Origin: Gambelia wislizenii
Taxonomy: Eukaryota; Chordata; Lepidosauria; Squamata; Crotaphytidae
NCBI GenBank assembly: GCA_030847615.1
Contig: JAUMIR010000001.1
Coordinates: forward strand, 260,151,187-260,215,186
Direction of reading: 5' to 3'
DNA length: 64,000 nt
In this document: one piece after another, positions 41,941-55,205 of the stretch
How the letters are laid out: every line of letters begins with the position of its first letter
Numbering within the stretch: position 1 is the stretch's first letter
Made by a program: the position numbers and the translations under genes
Notes under the pieces: model-generated
The model's input: the letters and a program-made list of their open reading frames with translations, nothing else
What the model was told of the DNA's origin: nothing
Databases searched by the model: none

Positions 41941-44177
41941 TATTTAATTATATTCAAAGCATCAATTCTTTTAAACACAACAGTGAACACTATTTTTTTT
42001 TTTTTACAAAGAATGTTTTTCTTGTGTGTCAGAAAGTGAGTTGTTCTGTTACAGAGGAAAAAAGCTTATTCTCAAATGTAGCAATTTGCTAATGGGAAGA
42101 TATATATTTTTTAAAGCAATGTTATTGGATATTTCTAGAAATACACCACTGTAATCAGTTAATAGCAGTGTTGATTCATCACTGCATATTGTTTGATTTA
42201 TTCCAAGGCTGTGGAGATCTTGCAAAAGTGAGTCAGAAATCCCTGCATGGTTTGCTCTTTTGATGGACCATTGTAAATCTCTTTTCCATTTAAGTTATTA
42301 AGTGCTGAAATAGTAACACTATGGTTAGCACAGCAATCTGTTGTTAACATTCTCTCTCTCTCTCTCTCTCTTTCTTTTGCTTCTTTTGCATTGGGTTAGA
42401 GTCCAAATTCATGTTGTTTTCTTCCATAGTCAAGCAAAGTTCCAAATGGAATCTTTGATCCAATGGTAGAAGTCTTAATGGAATAGAAAAACTAGAGGTT
42501 GGTGTTGCCAGGAGGTACATTTAAAACAGCTGGGCAACTTCTCTGGGCTGGTGGGGTGCATTTATTCCAAGACTCCAGTGGGGGCCACGTGGTCCTATTG
42601 CTGCTGTTGCTGGAAAATACCACCGCTAGTGAAATCACCATGATCCACTTGGAAACATGGTGTATAGGGAACACATACTTTGGATTTGTCTATATGGTTA
42701 AAATAATCCAAATGGCAATTGCATGGAAGGCGATCTGTACAAACAGACATTCACATAAATATGTCTCATTCAGAAGGGGGGCAGCCAAATCCACCTTAAA
42801 GTCCTTCAGGGAAGTGTTCGGAGCTTTTCTCTGACTTTTTAAAAAAACTCCGTAAGACATGCAAATGTGCGATTGTTAGGACAGTTGCATTCATGTTGCT
42901 GCAACAAGGCAGCATAATCTGATCGGCTAGATGAGCATGGGGCGGGGCTAGGAAACAGGGAAAGCATCTACGGCCACCATCTTGGATTTTCGACTAAACG
43001 AGGGTCCCATAAGTCGATAAAATGGTGATCTTTTACTCTCTCTCTCTCTCTCTTTTTTTTTATTTTTATTTTAAAAATACGAAATACTGCATGTGTGCAC
43101 CATGGTAAACTTAAAAAAAAAAACTGTTTGGCAGTCGCAGATTTAAATCACTCATGGCCACCATCTTGGCTAATAATCATACAAAGTTTAGGAGGGCTCT
43201 TTTGACCAGTAAGACAGATCGCAGTGATGCGAATGGCTGTTTCTTCACAAGAGATCATATTTCCTCTCCTCATATAGATACCTTTGTATCCCAGCACAAT
43301 TATGTTTCTGCCAGCCCTCTGGGGATTTGCTTCTTCTAGAAAACAAGCTGTGCACTCAATGTCTATTATGCTTTCCAGTGAAACTATTGTGATTTTTGTA
43401 GTAGTGACAACTGTGATAGCAAGAGCCAGGGTAGTGGTGGTGTATAAATGGATGCGAGAGAGGCTGTACATAGGCTGTGTGTTGCCCTTCCCTGTAGTAA
43501 AACCAATTTCAACATGATGAGAAGTAGCAGAAAGCCTCTGGTGGATTCACTCCTCATCCCGCCCATTCTGGCATCATCACAAGGAAAGCTTTCACTTGTA
43601 TTTTTGCTTAAATGTAGTTTATTGTGTTGTCTGAACCAACACACTGTGATTAATATTACTTATGCTTTGTTTGAAAAGAACCAACTTGAATTAATTGCCA
43701 TGATGTCTCAAAGTGAGCTTTCTACCATTAAAGTGAGAATTACAGAGATCATACACTTGCAGTAAGGATGCATGAGATAACAGAATCACGCATATTTGCA
43801 GTGTGCCTCACAAAATGAGTTGGTTTAGCATCCCCCTCCCAGGGTCATAAGAGCTTTCTTAAAGACAAATCAGTTGTTTTATTCTGAATTTTCTCTCTTT
43901 TGGTCACAATGGGTCACAATCTTGGTGTGGTTTAGAGGTACCAAGAGCACCTGGGGCTTTGTTTAAACAAAACATGAGGCAGCAGCCCCCTACTTCCACC
44001 ACAAAACTTTTAAGAAATAATGGCTTGATCCCCAGGAAGTTAAGTGACCATAAGCAATTTGTTTTAATACGTTCCCTGGCTCCTCAAAGCAGAGTTTCTA
44101 TGGCTTTGAGCAGTACCAGCTTCAATGAGTTTACTGCACAAATACTACAGAATGCTGACAGGAGTTGGCCATACTAA

Positions 44178-45126
44178 GGGCTTGACTACACAAGGAAAAA
44201 ATCCGTAACTACCTTGAATCTGGTGCTATAAGAACACACAATGTTAAGGTCCTTTGCACAGTTAAATCACCCTTTTTAGCTTTTAATGAGATTTTTAAAA
44301 ACTCACCTCTTGCTCGGCAGTTTCCAGGAAAATCCAGTCTTTACTGGGCTTTTGTACATGTGGCCATCTGGATTGGAACTGGATCACATTTTGGATGGCA
44401 AGCATCACCATTTTTTGTTAGATGCCAGTGGTAGTTGCTGCAGTCATTTAGCAGTAACAATCCAGCACTGCCACCCACTTCCCAGCCGAGCCCAGCCACA
44501 AAAAATAAATGTCCCTTCTCCCCAGGCCGCACCACTTCATTGCTGCTGATGTCTCTTTCTCCTTGGGTCCTCTGCTTCTTTCCTGGCCATGTACCTCTAC
44601 AGCAGAGCCCTGCTGGTGCACAGTTGCTCACTCTGAGGTCAGAACTAGTCATCCAGCCATGGGATCAATAGTGAGGAAGTCAATTGGGCTACTCCCTCAC
44701 CACTAAGCACATGGCTGGGCACCTCATTCTGACCTCAGAGCAAGTCTCTGGCTCTGAGGTCAGAACAAGGTGCCCATCCATGCGATCAACAGTGAGAGGG
44801 TAACCCGATTGACTGCCTCACCGTTGATCTCATGGCTGGGTGCCTCATTCTGACCTCAAAGCGAGCAACTGTGTGCCAGTGAGATTCTGGCATGGAGGTG
44901 CCTGGCTGGGAAAGCAGTAGCAGTGGGCCCAAGAACTGGTCATGAGCATCAGCAAAGTGGTGCAGAGCCAGGCTATGGCCAGGGGACATGTATGGGTATC
45001 CATATGATGTCCCTTCAGCAAAAAACCAAGTAGATGTGGTGCTAATGGGGTGCATCTGGGGCTGCTCCAGACCAGAGTAGTCCAAATTTCTTCTAGATTT
45101 TTGCCCCCTGTGTAGAAAAGGCCTAA
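44178..45126. mobile_element. DNA-transposon-like element with internal palindrome
   Basis: The ends GGGCTTGACTACACAAGG and CCCTGTGTAGAAAAGGCC are roughly inverted. Inside, 44612-44742 and 44748-44880 are inverted copies built from GCTCACTCTGAGGTCAGAAC and AGCCATGGGATCAATAGTGAGG units. No transposase frame is present. Borders are approximate. Confidence 0.5.
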
Positions 45127-45180
45127 GAAGCAATAGGTGTCATTAGGTGTCGGCCAGCTCTTCAAAATTAGCTAACAGAC

Positions 45181-45299
45181 ATTGGAAACTGCTTAATGTA
45201 TTGTAGATGTGTAAATTGCTACTGCTTAAAACAATTTGTAAGGTGCTCTGATAGCTTTGTGGCTGAAGAATGGGGTATAAATAAATAAATAAATAAATA
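45181..45299 (+). repeat. Retroposon 3' tail with (AAAT)n
   Basis: TTGGAAACTGCTTAATG...GGCTGAAGAATGGGGTATAA followed by (ATAA)n. The same unit lies reversed at 49254-49375, so this is a dispersed LINE or SINE 3' end. Confidence 0.7.
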
Positions 45300-45913
45300 T
45301 TTTTAATGGCCTTACAGATCCTGTCATTATACTGCTGGATGCTGCCTTAAAATAGGGCCCTAGTGCTCTGAATCCTCTCAGACATATATGTATCTTTTAG
45401 GATGGTGTCTGCTGAGGTGTATCCTTTTCCTTTTAGGTATTTTAAAGTGAATTGGGATGATGGTTGATGTGACAAGAAGAGCCACATTTGTTCACCTGCT
45501 GAGGGAGCCTACTTTTTATCATTGAAGGGGTGGATGAAAGGAGAGATTGTGAGCTCTTTCCCTTCTTACCTCCCTGTGCTCTAACACTTCAGTCACTTTT
45601 CTCTCCAACCCAACTCACTTCCTATGTTGAAATTCTGGCTTCGATAAAAGTATAGGGGGGAATGTGTGGGTGGAGATTCAGCTTCCTTCATCCACACACA
45701 CACACAACTTTTGTTGTAAAGCACCTGCATCTACATCTACATCTCTTGCAGAGGTGTTGAGGCAGGCACAAGACCAAGAAATGCAGATGCTCTGTCACTT
45801 CTAGTTTGGTTTTTATGTAATGCCTTGAGTACTTTGGGTCCAGAATAACTTAGCTGGCATGCTGGAATTATGTATGAACTCTGCTGAAAGGGAAAGTGTA
45901 TAAAGTCTATAAC

Positions 45914-46100
45914 AGTACTTCTCAAGCTATCTTATGTGGGGGGCTGGGATTCCCCCCCCCCGCCCCATGTGCCAGGGATCACTATCATATTTCTACTGAT
46001 TGGCTACAGTTGTCTCTTTCCTCCCTGGAAACTCTCAAGGCAGCCAGTGGCTCAGAGACTGACACTGGTCTGTGGAGCACCACTTTGAGTAGCACTGATC
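45914..46100. mobile_element. hAT-like MITE
   Basis: Left end CAGTACTTCTCAAGCTATCT and right end CACTTTGAGTAGCACTG form CAGTG/CACTG-type hAT inverted repeats around 187 bp. Confidence 0.55.
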
Positions 46101-46446
46101 TAGGGGGCTCCACTAGTTAAGATGATGTTTCCATTATCAGGAAAATGAAAATCACATGTAAGCATACTGTGCCCTATAAAAGCACTGTTGCCTTAACTAC
46201 AATCTTTGCTCATAACACCTAAGCCCTAGTCAGGGTAGAAGGAGAGCTAACATTGTCAAGAAGATTTTGTGTTGTTTTATAGAATAACTAAAATAGTTGG
46301 ACATGAATTCTATGGGAAAAGATTGTTTTCACTGTTAGAAGGTTAGACAGTTTTGGTACCACTGTTAATTTTATTAAACAAATGACTTCTAAATCTACAT
46401 TTGTCTCTTCTCTGATGTCTAGTAAAGACATAGCTATTGCTTCTTG

Positions 46447-46621
46447 GACTGCATCTGGACTGCAGATATAATCCAGTTTGACACTGCTTTAACTGCCATG
46501 GCTCAATGCTATGGAATTCTGGGATTGGTAGTTTTGTGAGCTATTTAGCCTTCTCTGTCAGAGAGCTCTGGTGCCACAACAGACTACAAATCCTAATATT
46601 TCTGCAGTGCAGATGCAGCCT
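46447..46621. mobile_element. hAT-like MITE, family A
   Basis: Nearly complete copy. The left end GACTGCATCTGGACTGCAGA pairs with the right end TCTGCAGTGCAGATGCAGCC. The inside shares AATCCAGTTTGACACTGCTT with the copy at 16499. Confidence 0.75.
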
Positions 46622-47334
46622 TAGTCTTCTTGAAGAGGCAGCTAACTTTATTAGCTAACAGTATTCTGTTGCCTCAATTCTGTCCTTTTTGCTGCCTTAC
46701 TGGAAAGGAGTGTACAGCATCAATTATCTCCTCATCAGAAGGCTGGAGACAGAAAGTGCTTGAAATGGTGGCCACTCTGCAGCTGAGTGTATTTGCTGCT
46801 AGACAGATAGCAGCCTAAGGCTAGGGAGCGGAGGCACCCTAGATTACAGGCCTGATCTTACAAGATTTCTCTCTAAGAAGATATTGTTTGAATCAGCCCT
46901 TAGAATTTCTTGGATCCTCACCAAGCTGAAAGAAGAGGAGTTGCCCTGCTCCCACAGCTTTTCAAAGGCTTGGTTAAATCTGTTAGATTAGCTTTAAAAA
47001 AAAAAACAGTTATCTCCCCTGAGAAACAGTTTCTTGGTGAACTTTCACCTAGGGGGTTGAACTTTTAACCCCTTTATTCCTCCAATAGTTTTGTGATAGA
47101 GAAACGGTAGAGATTTTAATATTTACAGTACGTCTTCAGAAAATGACGGCAGTATCTCATCATCCAATTCTCAAAGGCAATGAAATAGAAATCAAGGGCC
47201 TCACTGTTTTGCAGTAGAAGCAGAGAAAGAATAATAAATTGATTTCATAGTTCATGTTTTAACTTAGGGATAAACTCACTTTAAATCAGGACATGTTGAG
47301 AAGAAAGCTCTTGCTGTTTGTTCTGCTTATCTAA

Positions 47335-47496
<162 letters not shown>

Positions 47497-49140
47497 AACA
47501 CAAACCATAGTGCCCAGCATCTTGGACCTTCTGTGGACCATTCCTCAAAAGGATACACGAATGCTTCTATTGTGTTACTGAGAGGATTTTTTTTTAACAA
47601 TCCAATTTGAGTAATGGGACTTCATGAATGAGCAAAGCTAGTTTGGGGAGCCCTTATAAGCTCTGAGTTAGCTACACAAATTCTCCAGAGCAAGCAGTGT
47701 GTGGCCTGTAGAGAACACCAACAATCCACTATTGACTCCCCCATCTTCTTCTAGCCACAAATTTAATACTTGATATTAAATATTTTAAATATTTGATTTT
47801 AAAATAAAGAAATGCAACAAGTGACCAGCAATAGCAGGACTACTGCTAAACATTTCACATCTCAAAAATGGATTTCGCCAAAATACTGGGAGTTCAAGGT
47901 GAAAATAGGAAGCTTATTACCCTACTGGCAATTGTAGGAGGTCAGGTGAAAACATTATTTTTTTTAAAAAATAGGCTGGTAGACGTTACTTCCCAATGGT
48001 ACACTACTATATGCCATATACAGTACAATACTAGAATATGCTATACATGCTATACCTAAAAATATGAGTGCCTGCATGACATCACTTGCGTTTCAAAGAT
48101 CCAATATAAAAAACAATTTTTCTTGGGCTTATCAGGAACATGAAGAAAAATAGGCAAAAAGATATGGCCTGCAGTGACTTGCAAATAGGTGGCTTGTAAA
48201 AATGTAATATGCAGATAATGTATTTGGCATAAGATGAGCTAATATAAGAGAATAATTATTGATTTTATGCTTTATACTGCATGAAGGAAGTGAGTTTTTT
48301 TTTTTAAAAAAACACAACTAGATTTTATCACAGCATATGAGGAACAGAACTCCTACACGGTGATTTTTGTTTATTTTTATAGGTTCATTATATTGAGTTT
48401 ATTAGGAGTGTAAATATGAAACTAGCTGACAAATTACCTTTGTTCTTTTCACCTTTCCATGCTTAATTATTGTGTTTGATTCTTTAAACACTCTCAAGGA
48501 AAAAATAATGTACATACATATATATAGATATATATAATATGCCTTTTATTTTTATAAAGGTAAGATATTCCTGAAACTATTTTTTGCACTGAATGTACCA
48601 AAGTCAAAGGGACATTATGATCTGACTGACAGAAAACTGCATCACTTATACAAATCTGTAGGAAGTAGCTGATTTAAAGAACAGCTTTCTTCACAGTGCC
48701 ATGTCTGTAGATAATATCAGGACTGTGCACATTTAAGTAATAATTTTATAAGGCTCACAACATATCATAATGTGTAATGTGCATTTATTTCAAATACACT
48801 TAATTTGTGTTTTTTTCATCTCTCAACCAACTTTCTGGAGTAGAGCTGAATACAGATATTTCACATTTTCCCTGCAACATTTTGTGTGTTTGTGTACAGC
48901 ACTATTAAAAGCACTACAATGGATCTGGAAAAACAAGATGGCCATCACCCAAGAGGATGGAACCTTCACCTGAAGATTAACTCTGCCAGTTTCATATTCA
49001 GCAGTGACTCATCTCCAAGATGTAAACTGTTTGTAGTGTCTTTTTAAGCCTGCATTTTCACTAAATAGTTTTCTTATCAATGTTTATTAAAAATGAAGTA
49101 CTTTTTCTATCGTATATATGAAAGCATGAATCCACCATGT
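47497..49140 (+). other. HECW2: HECW2 3' UTR (extent uncertain)
   Basis: Non-coding sequence follows the stop codon. An AATAAA is at 47803-47808 and an ATTAAA at 49086-49091. The stretch has no recognisable transposon and is AU-rich, as long vertebrate 3' UTRs often are. Repeats resume near 49230. Which signal is used, or whether the UTR continues further, cannot be decided from sequence. Confidence 0.5.
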
Positions 49141-49253
49141 CATACAGACTTTTAATTTTGGAAACATTAAAGGGTGTGAAAATCCTCACAAGATTTCCCA
49201 TGCTGAAGGCTTTTTCATGTGTTGCAGTGGTTTATTTATTTTTATTTTTATTT

Positions 49254-49375
49254 TATTTATTTATTTATTTATTTATACCCCGCTCTTCAGCCACAAGGCT
49301 ATCAGAGCGGCTTACATATTGTTTTAAGCAATAGCTATTTACACATCTACACTGCATTAAGCAGTTTCCAATGTG
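49254..49375 (-). repeat. Retroposon 3' tail with (ATTT)n
   Basis: Reverse complement of the repeat at 45181: (TTTA)n then TATACCCCGCTCTTCAGCCA and AGCAGTTTCCAATG. Confidence 0.7.
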
Positions 49376-49501
49376 TGTTAGCTAAGTGTACATGGTAAGT
49401 GTACATGGTACATGTAAGGTGAGTGTACATGGAGTTTTTCGTTTTTATCCCTGTGATCCCTTGAGAATTAACACATGCTGTTCAAAACATGCTGCCTAGA
49501 C

Positions 49502-49637
49502 CAGGGGTGAGCAACTGTATTCCTCCAGATGTTTTTGCCCTACAGGCTTTGTTGGCCCTAGCCAGCATAGCCAATAATACAGAATTACAGGAACTGCAGT
49601 CCCAAAACATCTGGAGGGCCACATTTGCCCACCCCTG
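49502..49637. mobile_element. hAT-like MITE with 8-bp target-site duplication
   Basis: 136 bp from CAGGGGTGAGCAACTG to GCCCACCCCTG. Flanking octamers GCCTAGAC and TTCTAGAC match at 6 of 8 positions, as expected for an aged hAT target duplication. The inside is palindromic around CCAGATGTTTTTGCCC. Confidence 0.8.
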
Positions 49638-49639
49638 TT

Positions 49640-50530
49640 CTAGACTGTAGAGATCCAGGCACCATCTATAGCATTACAGATCCTGGCACTGAAAGAGACA
49701 GGGAAAGATTGGGAGCTTTCACCCTTCTGGAGCTTTTGAGGGGTACTGTATGTCGCTTCTTTAAACCAGTCACTACTGTGAGAACATCCTCTCACTCACC
49801 TGGAGAGCTTGGGTCAGGTAAAGTGATGGCCTAAAATGTAGACATTTTACACCTTCCCTAGTCAGAATGCAAGTTCTATTGGGGTGGAAGCAGTAATTTG
49901 AGAAACAGTGGTCTGCCTTAAATCACAACCAAGTCATATCTTCTTTCACAAATAGAATCCTGCGTAGCTTCTGCTTTTTCTCAAGAGAATTCAAGCAGTT
50001 CTGTATTTGCTGAGCAGTATACAGTAGTTGTTGAACTAACTGGTCCAGATCTTAAAAATTTAAGTTGACTGTGTACTATCAGGGAACTGGCAATGAATAG
50101 AATACTTTTCCTCAGAATGGGTCATGTTCAATGAGATTTTTTTTTAATAAGTTCAATAAGATCATTTGGGATGAGGTGCCAAGGTTGCTTGAAAAAGGAA
50201 CATGGACTTTGGTTTTTATAACATTACTGTCTTATTATATTGGTACTAAAGAAGATTTAGAATGGAAATTAAGCCTATAATCTGGAAAACAAGCAGGATA
50301 GTTCTGTGCTTGAACAGTATCCTTAGCTGGTATTTCAGTTATCCACATTTTACTCACTGCTTATACCTTCAGGTTTGACTAGAAAATCAGCAGATTTAAC
50401 ACAGGCTTGAAATGGGAGGAAACAATTTTAACGAAAATAGGTTCAAGATTATAGAAAATTTGCCCTTTTAGTGAATCCTAAATAGATTTCTTATAAGTCC
50501 ATTGTTGTGCTCTATCATCTTGGGCTGAGG
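49640..50530. other. Intergenic stretch without recognised feature
   Basis: No exon, RNA gene or named repeat is visible here. Confidence 0.6.
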
Positions 50531-50533
50531 TTT

Positions 50534-50754
50534 GGGCCCCTTTCACACTGAACAACTGTAGATCTATGATTCCACTTCAGTTGTCATGGCTGCATCCTAA
50601 GGAATCCTGGGATTTATAGTTTGGTCAGGGGCATCAGAGGAGCCCTCTGGCTGAAGGTTCTAAATGCCCCTCCCTAGACTGCAAAGCCCAAGATTCCACA
50701 GATGGCAGTTTAAGTGGAGTCATAGTGATAAAATTGTGTAGTATGAAAGGGCCC
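50534..50754. mobile_element. hAT-like MITE, family A, complete
   Basis: 221 bp with terminal repeats GGGCCCCTTTCACAC and GTATGAAAGGGCCC. The inside has TGATTCCACTTCAGTTGTCA, AATCCTGGGATTTATAG and the mirrored AGATTCCACAGATGGCAGTT. It defines the termini of this family. Confidence 0.8.
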
Positions 50755-50823
50755 AAAATATGATGATGATAAATAACACTTATTTAAGCTATTATTCTTC
50801 AGGAAGACCATGTTTCCTTAGAA

Positions 50824-50944
50824 CAGTGGTTGTCCAGATGTTTGGACTTCAACCCCCAGAAGTCCCAGCCAGCATGGCCAATATTTAGGAATTTTGTGAG
50901 GTGAAGACTCAAACATTTGGAGGACCAAAATCTGAGAACCACTG
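50824..50944. mobile_element. Short hAT-like MITE
   Basis: 121 bp from CAGTGGTTGTCCAG to CTGAGAACCACTG, with CAGTGG/CCACTG termini. CCCAGCCAGCATGGCCAATA matches typical hAT MITE wording. Confidence 0.7.
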
Positions 50945-51712
50945 CTATAGAGTATGATGGATACCCCTAAATTTTTGGTAGCCGCCACTCCACAGAAGAA
51001 AATCTGCTACTCTGCAGTGCTTAGATATCCCTCCTCTTTAATCTGGTAGCTTTATCTCAATCTCTTGAGGTCTTCAGCCTGCATACAAATTGTCTCAGGC
51101 TTCTTATGACTACTGCATAGAAACCTGTTGCCTTAGGTGTCCTACAGTAATAGTTGCTCATGCCCTGTTCCAGTTGTGTATTATGTGAGGACAGGGATTC
51201 TCAGAACTTACTTGTCCAACTGACAAAAAAATTAAATAAAATATTTTTTATTGTTAACCTGGATCCAGAAATGAAGGGAAGGGGATTATAGGCTCTCTGA
51301 GATCTTTATCTAGAAAATAATTTTTAAAAGGAAGTACTGTAGAGGATGGGAAAATCACAAAATGATAGGGTGATGGTGTATGGGAAGTTACATTTAGTGG
51401 TGCTCACCAGGGCTCCTATAGCCCTTCTCAGTTTAATTGGGTAAATGTTCCCAATGGAGAGAGCATGTTGTCTCAAACGGAGGGGGAAATGGTGATGGCA
51501 TGGGAAGAAGGTATCTTCTTTTCTGTCAAATTACTAGCTGACTAGTGCCTGCCGCATTTACATAGCCACTTTCCTCACCATTCTGAGCTGTAATGAGTGC
51601 ACCAAATGATAAAGAAGCGATTATAGCTGAGGAGGAAAGTGGGTTCCCTAGAATAGACAAATAATTGGGGGAAAGGAGAGACATTTTGGATTACTTGGGC
51701 CACCAAGCAAGA
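50945..51712. other. Intergenic stretch without recognised feature
   Basis: Nothing nameable is seen. Confidence 0.6.
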
Positions 51713-51935
51713 TATTATTGTGTGCCTTCAAGTCATTTCTGACTTACGATGACCCTAAGGCAAACCTATAATGGGGTTTTCTTAACAAGATTTTTTCTGA
51801 GGGGGTTTTGCATTTGCCTTCCTCTGAAGCTGAGAGAATATTATTTGCTAAGGTCGTCTAGTATGTTTTCATGGCTGAGTGGGGATTCGAACCCTGGTCT
51901 TCAACACCCAAACCACTTTCCCATGCAGCCCTTTA
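51713..51935 (-). mobile_element. tRNA-derived SINE (ACA/Sauria type)
   Basis: On + it runs TTGTGTGCCTTCAAGTCATT, CCTAAGGCAAACCTATAATG, then GGATTCGAACCCTGGTC, the complement of the tRNA B box. The tRNA 5' end is eroded. Confidence 0.85.
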
Positions 51936-54900
51936 AAGTCCTCTAAGAGAAAGCTACCAGGTTAAAGAGGAGTGATATCAGAGCACTATAGAGACAGATT
52001 TTCTTCTGTCAAGTGGCAGCATCCATCATATTCTACAATTCTTCATAATGCAAAAGCCTGTAGATTGGCTTGATTTCCTTTCTTTTTGTCCTTCCAACAG
52101 CTTCTGTGTCCATTAGGAACTTGTATTTGTAACTGAGTGAGCTGTGAACATAGTCTGACAGGTGGAATTAGCCAGGAAGCAGAGCTGTATGAGTCTTTCT
52201 TTTAAGAGATGTGTTGTGGCCACTAGCCATATCTGTTATTATAGTGATGCATTTAGCTTCAACACTCTGTTTTAAATGCTTCAGAATGACTCGTAAAATA
52301 ATTTAATACTTTACTCTCTCATCTACAGAAGTATAGGTATAATGTTTTGCAGCTTCTCATCTAAGATGTTTGTGCTAGAGTCAAACACCTTTTTAGAGGC
52401 ATCCTTTTCTTTCCCAAACAGCCTCAACACTAGTTTGCAAATAAATATGTAGGTGCTTCCAAACTTAATGCTACTGGTTTTAAAAAAATACATTCTTCAG
52501 CTGTTCCATCTTTTTCTCCTTGATGGTTTTTTTCTGGAAAGAGAAAAGATAGAAGTGGTAGGAAAACATGAGGAGGTTACAAGTGGAAGATGATATTGTC
52601 TCAGCCCCATGTGATACTTTGTAAATGAGGCTGGGTGACTCCCAGATAACAGTCTCTTCTAGAAACATCCTATACAAAAATGTGTATTCTCAAGCCAGCA
52701 TAAATTTTACAGTGATAAAGCATTTGTTGAGTAAAACAGTATGGGGTTGTTGTTTTTTTGCCACCTATTTTCAGATGCTTCACATTGTTCACCTGGTTTT
52801 TTAAAAAAAATTATCTGTTTGGAACAAATTAACTCTATTACTCACAAATCAGAGGCCTGAAATGAACAACCGTATCACTCCTAGTTAGATTTAAGAAGGC
52901 ACATAAGGTAAAATTCAGTCCTGATCAAAAGGCCAGCCAGTGCAAAAAAATAAGCTCCGTGAAAAAGTTGTCTGTCCCAATGCACTGAATATATTGTGAA
53001 CGTGCACAACATATAATCTTCAAAGGAAATTGGAAATCCAGGCAGTAGCTGTCTGGCAAAGCTTCTGAAAGAAAGTCATTGCCAGGATAAAGAAAAATTG
53101 GCAGAGAACCATGGGTTGGCATTTTGTAGGTCTTTTTAAAGTTGTGGGAATGAAGAATGTTTTGTGGTTTCAGTGCTTCCAGAAATCCAAAAAAAAAGCT
53201 TGAGTTTTCAGCATTGGGAGTTGGGTCTGCTTGCTTATGCTTTGACATTAAAGTGTTAAGTGCAGCTGTTTGTAAAGCTATGGATTATTGATCGCAGATG
53301 TTATCCAAATCTGTGGAGTGTTGCAGTAGATTTTTTTGAGGACCTTATTTTGTACTGAGAGTATCTTAATGTGTGCATGCTGAATTTCTGAAAACTGCTG
53401 GCCTTGGGTCTCCTCCCATTGAGTATAAAGCAATATGAATAGTGTTTTAGGAAATTGAGTGTGATTCATGTTATAATCCATTTTAACTAAATATTAAAAA
53501 CAAATGGTACTTGGCCCCTTCTTAAAGTAGGAATGGAAGCTTTGGGGGATGCTTTTGAAATTTCTTGTGTGAAAAACACTGAGCCAATCTAAACAATAAA
53601 CAATGGTCTTAGTTTACTGGTAAGTGAAATAAGCACAAGGCAGGCTGTGAGAAAATAGTTGATTTGGAGTAACAAACATCAGACACATGCTGCTGTGTTT
53701 TCTTTCTGCTTACCATTCAAGAAATGATCCACTAGGGCTGGATCCAACAGATGGCAAAGCCTGACAATTGCCAGTCCGCCAAGATTGGCAAAATGTCCAG
53801 TGTACTGGGCATTATCTTTTAAACACCTAAACAGCTTGGGACCATGTTTTTTGACGGACAACCTGCACTCATATGAACATGCCTGACCATTCAGGTTGGC
53901 CTCTGAGGCCTTGTTCTGCACCACACTAGCAAGTCCCATCAGTCTTTCTTTTATTTTCAACAATGGACCCATCACTGTGGGACTCCAAACCATGAAAAAC
54001 GGGTCTGGCTTCTTTACTGTCTGTTTGTGTATGTTTCAAAAGGATTTGTATAAACTGAGTTGTTTACATTCAGTTTTACTAATTTAATTTGAAATGGGCT
54101 CAAGCTTTTAACACTAAACTTTTAAAACTGTTTCTGTTTTTATTGTCTCACTGTTGGTTTTTTAAACAATATGATTTTTGTGGTTATTTATATTCATTTT
54201 ATATTGTTTTTATGATTACATGTTGATATGATTTTATTGTGAATTGTGTTAGTCTCCAAACTGCCTTGACAGGGCCTGTCTAGCCTTTAAGGGCAACATA
54301 CAAATGTGGGCAACCAAGCTGGGAAAGGCTACATCTGAAGAATGTCATACTGTTCCTAAATACTTTGTTAATCTATGTGTTTGTATGTGTCTGAGGGGAG
54401 GGATTAATGCAACTGGAAAGTTGATTGGATAAACCACATTTCTTATTCAGACAAACGTTGATCTCATTATAGTTCTTTCATTATAACTGTGCTTTTCTTC
54501 TATACCAATGGCAAAAGAAAAGGGGGAAATAATTATTATCCAATCTGTCTATTTCCCTCCAGAGAGAGATCAGTTTGCCCTTTCAGTGCTTTCAGAGTAC
54601 CTTCTTTTCCATCCTGCAGGACCGGTTGAGATTCTTGCATCCCTCCCTGTCTCAGTTTCCTGCACTGGAAGTTTAATTGCTTGGTAGCACTCTATGACTC
54701 AGTGATTAAACTCCTGTAACCTTGCACAATGATCCTGTATCATTTCCATTGTTAGTTAGAGTAGGATTGTCCTGTAATCTGCAACTCCTCCTTGTTGGCT
54801 GGTGTAGCTTAGAAAATGTTGCTTGGTTGATTTGCTTGGTACAGCCAGCTTTTTGTTTGCATTACCAGCTGATGTCAAGGTCTGTGATCCACTAAAAAAT

Positions 54901-54980
54901 TATGCTGGTCCAGGAGAATAAATGGAGCTGTTGAACCTCTACTGCTTTAAGACATGGTAGATCCATGCTGTGATTGTGTG
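51936..54980. other. Intergenic stretch, mostly unassigned
   Basis: AT-rich sequence. The end near 54060-54320 looks like a LINE 3' tail (AACTGCCTTGACAGGGCCTG). No exon or RNA gene is recognised. Confidence 0.5.
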
Positions 54981-54984
54981 TGTG

Positions 54985-55205
54985 TGTGCGTGTGTGACTA
55001 CAAATTGCCTGTCGACTTATGACGACCCTATGAATTTCACAGGATTTTCTTAGGCAGGGTATACTCAGAGATAGTTTTGCCAGTTCCTTCCTCTAAAATA
55101 TAGCCTACAGCACTTGGTATTTGTTGGCAGTCTCCCATTCAAGTACTAACCAGGGCTGACCCAACTTAACTTCCAAGATCAAGATGAGATCTGGTGGTAT
55201 TTAGC
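54985..55205 (-). mobile_element. 5S rRNA-derived SINE
   Basis: The minus strand of about 55100-55202 reads as a diverged 5S rRNA body: ATACCACCAGATCTCATCTT, GATCTTGGAAGTTAAG, CTGGTTAGTACTTGAATGGG, AGACTGCC, CAAGTGCTGTAGGCT. The remaining tail to 54985 (CCTGTGAAATTCATAGGGTC, ATAAGTCGACAGGC) resembles the tail of the tRNA-derived SINEs here. This is a SINE3-type retroposon, not a functional 5S gene, since the 5S sequence is diverged and fused to a tail. Confidence 0.85.

Noticed and set aside
54985..55205. Functional 5S rRNA gene
   Set aside because: The 5S body is diverged and fused to a SINE tail, with no 5' flank expected of a 5S gene.
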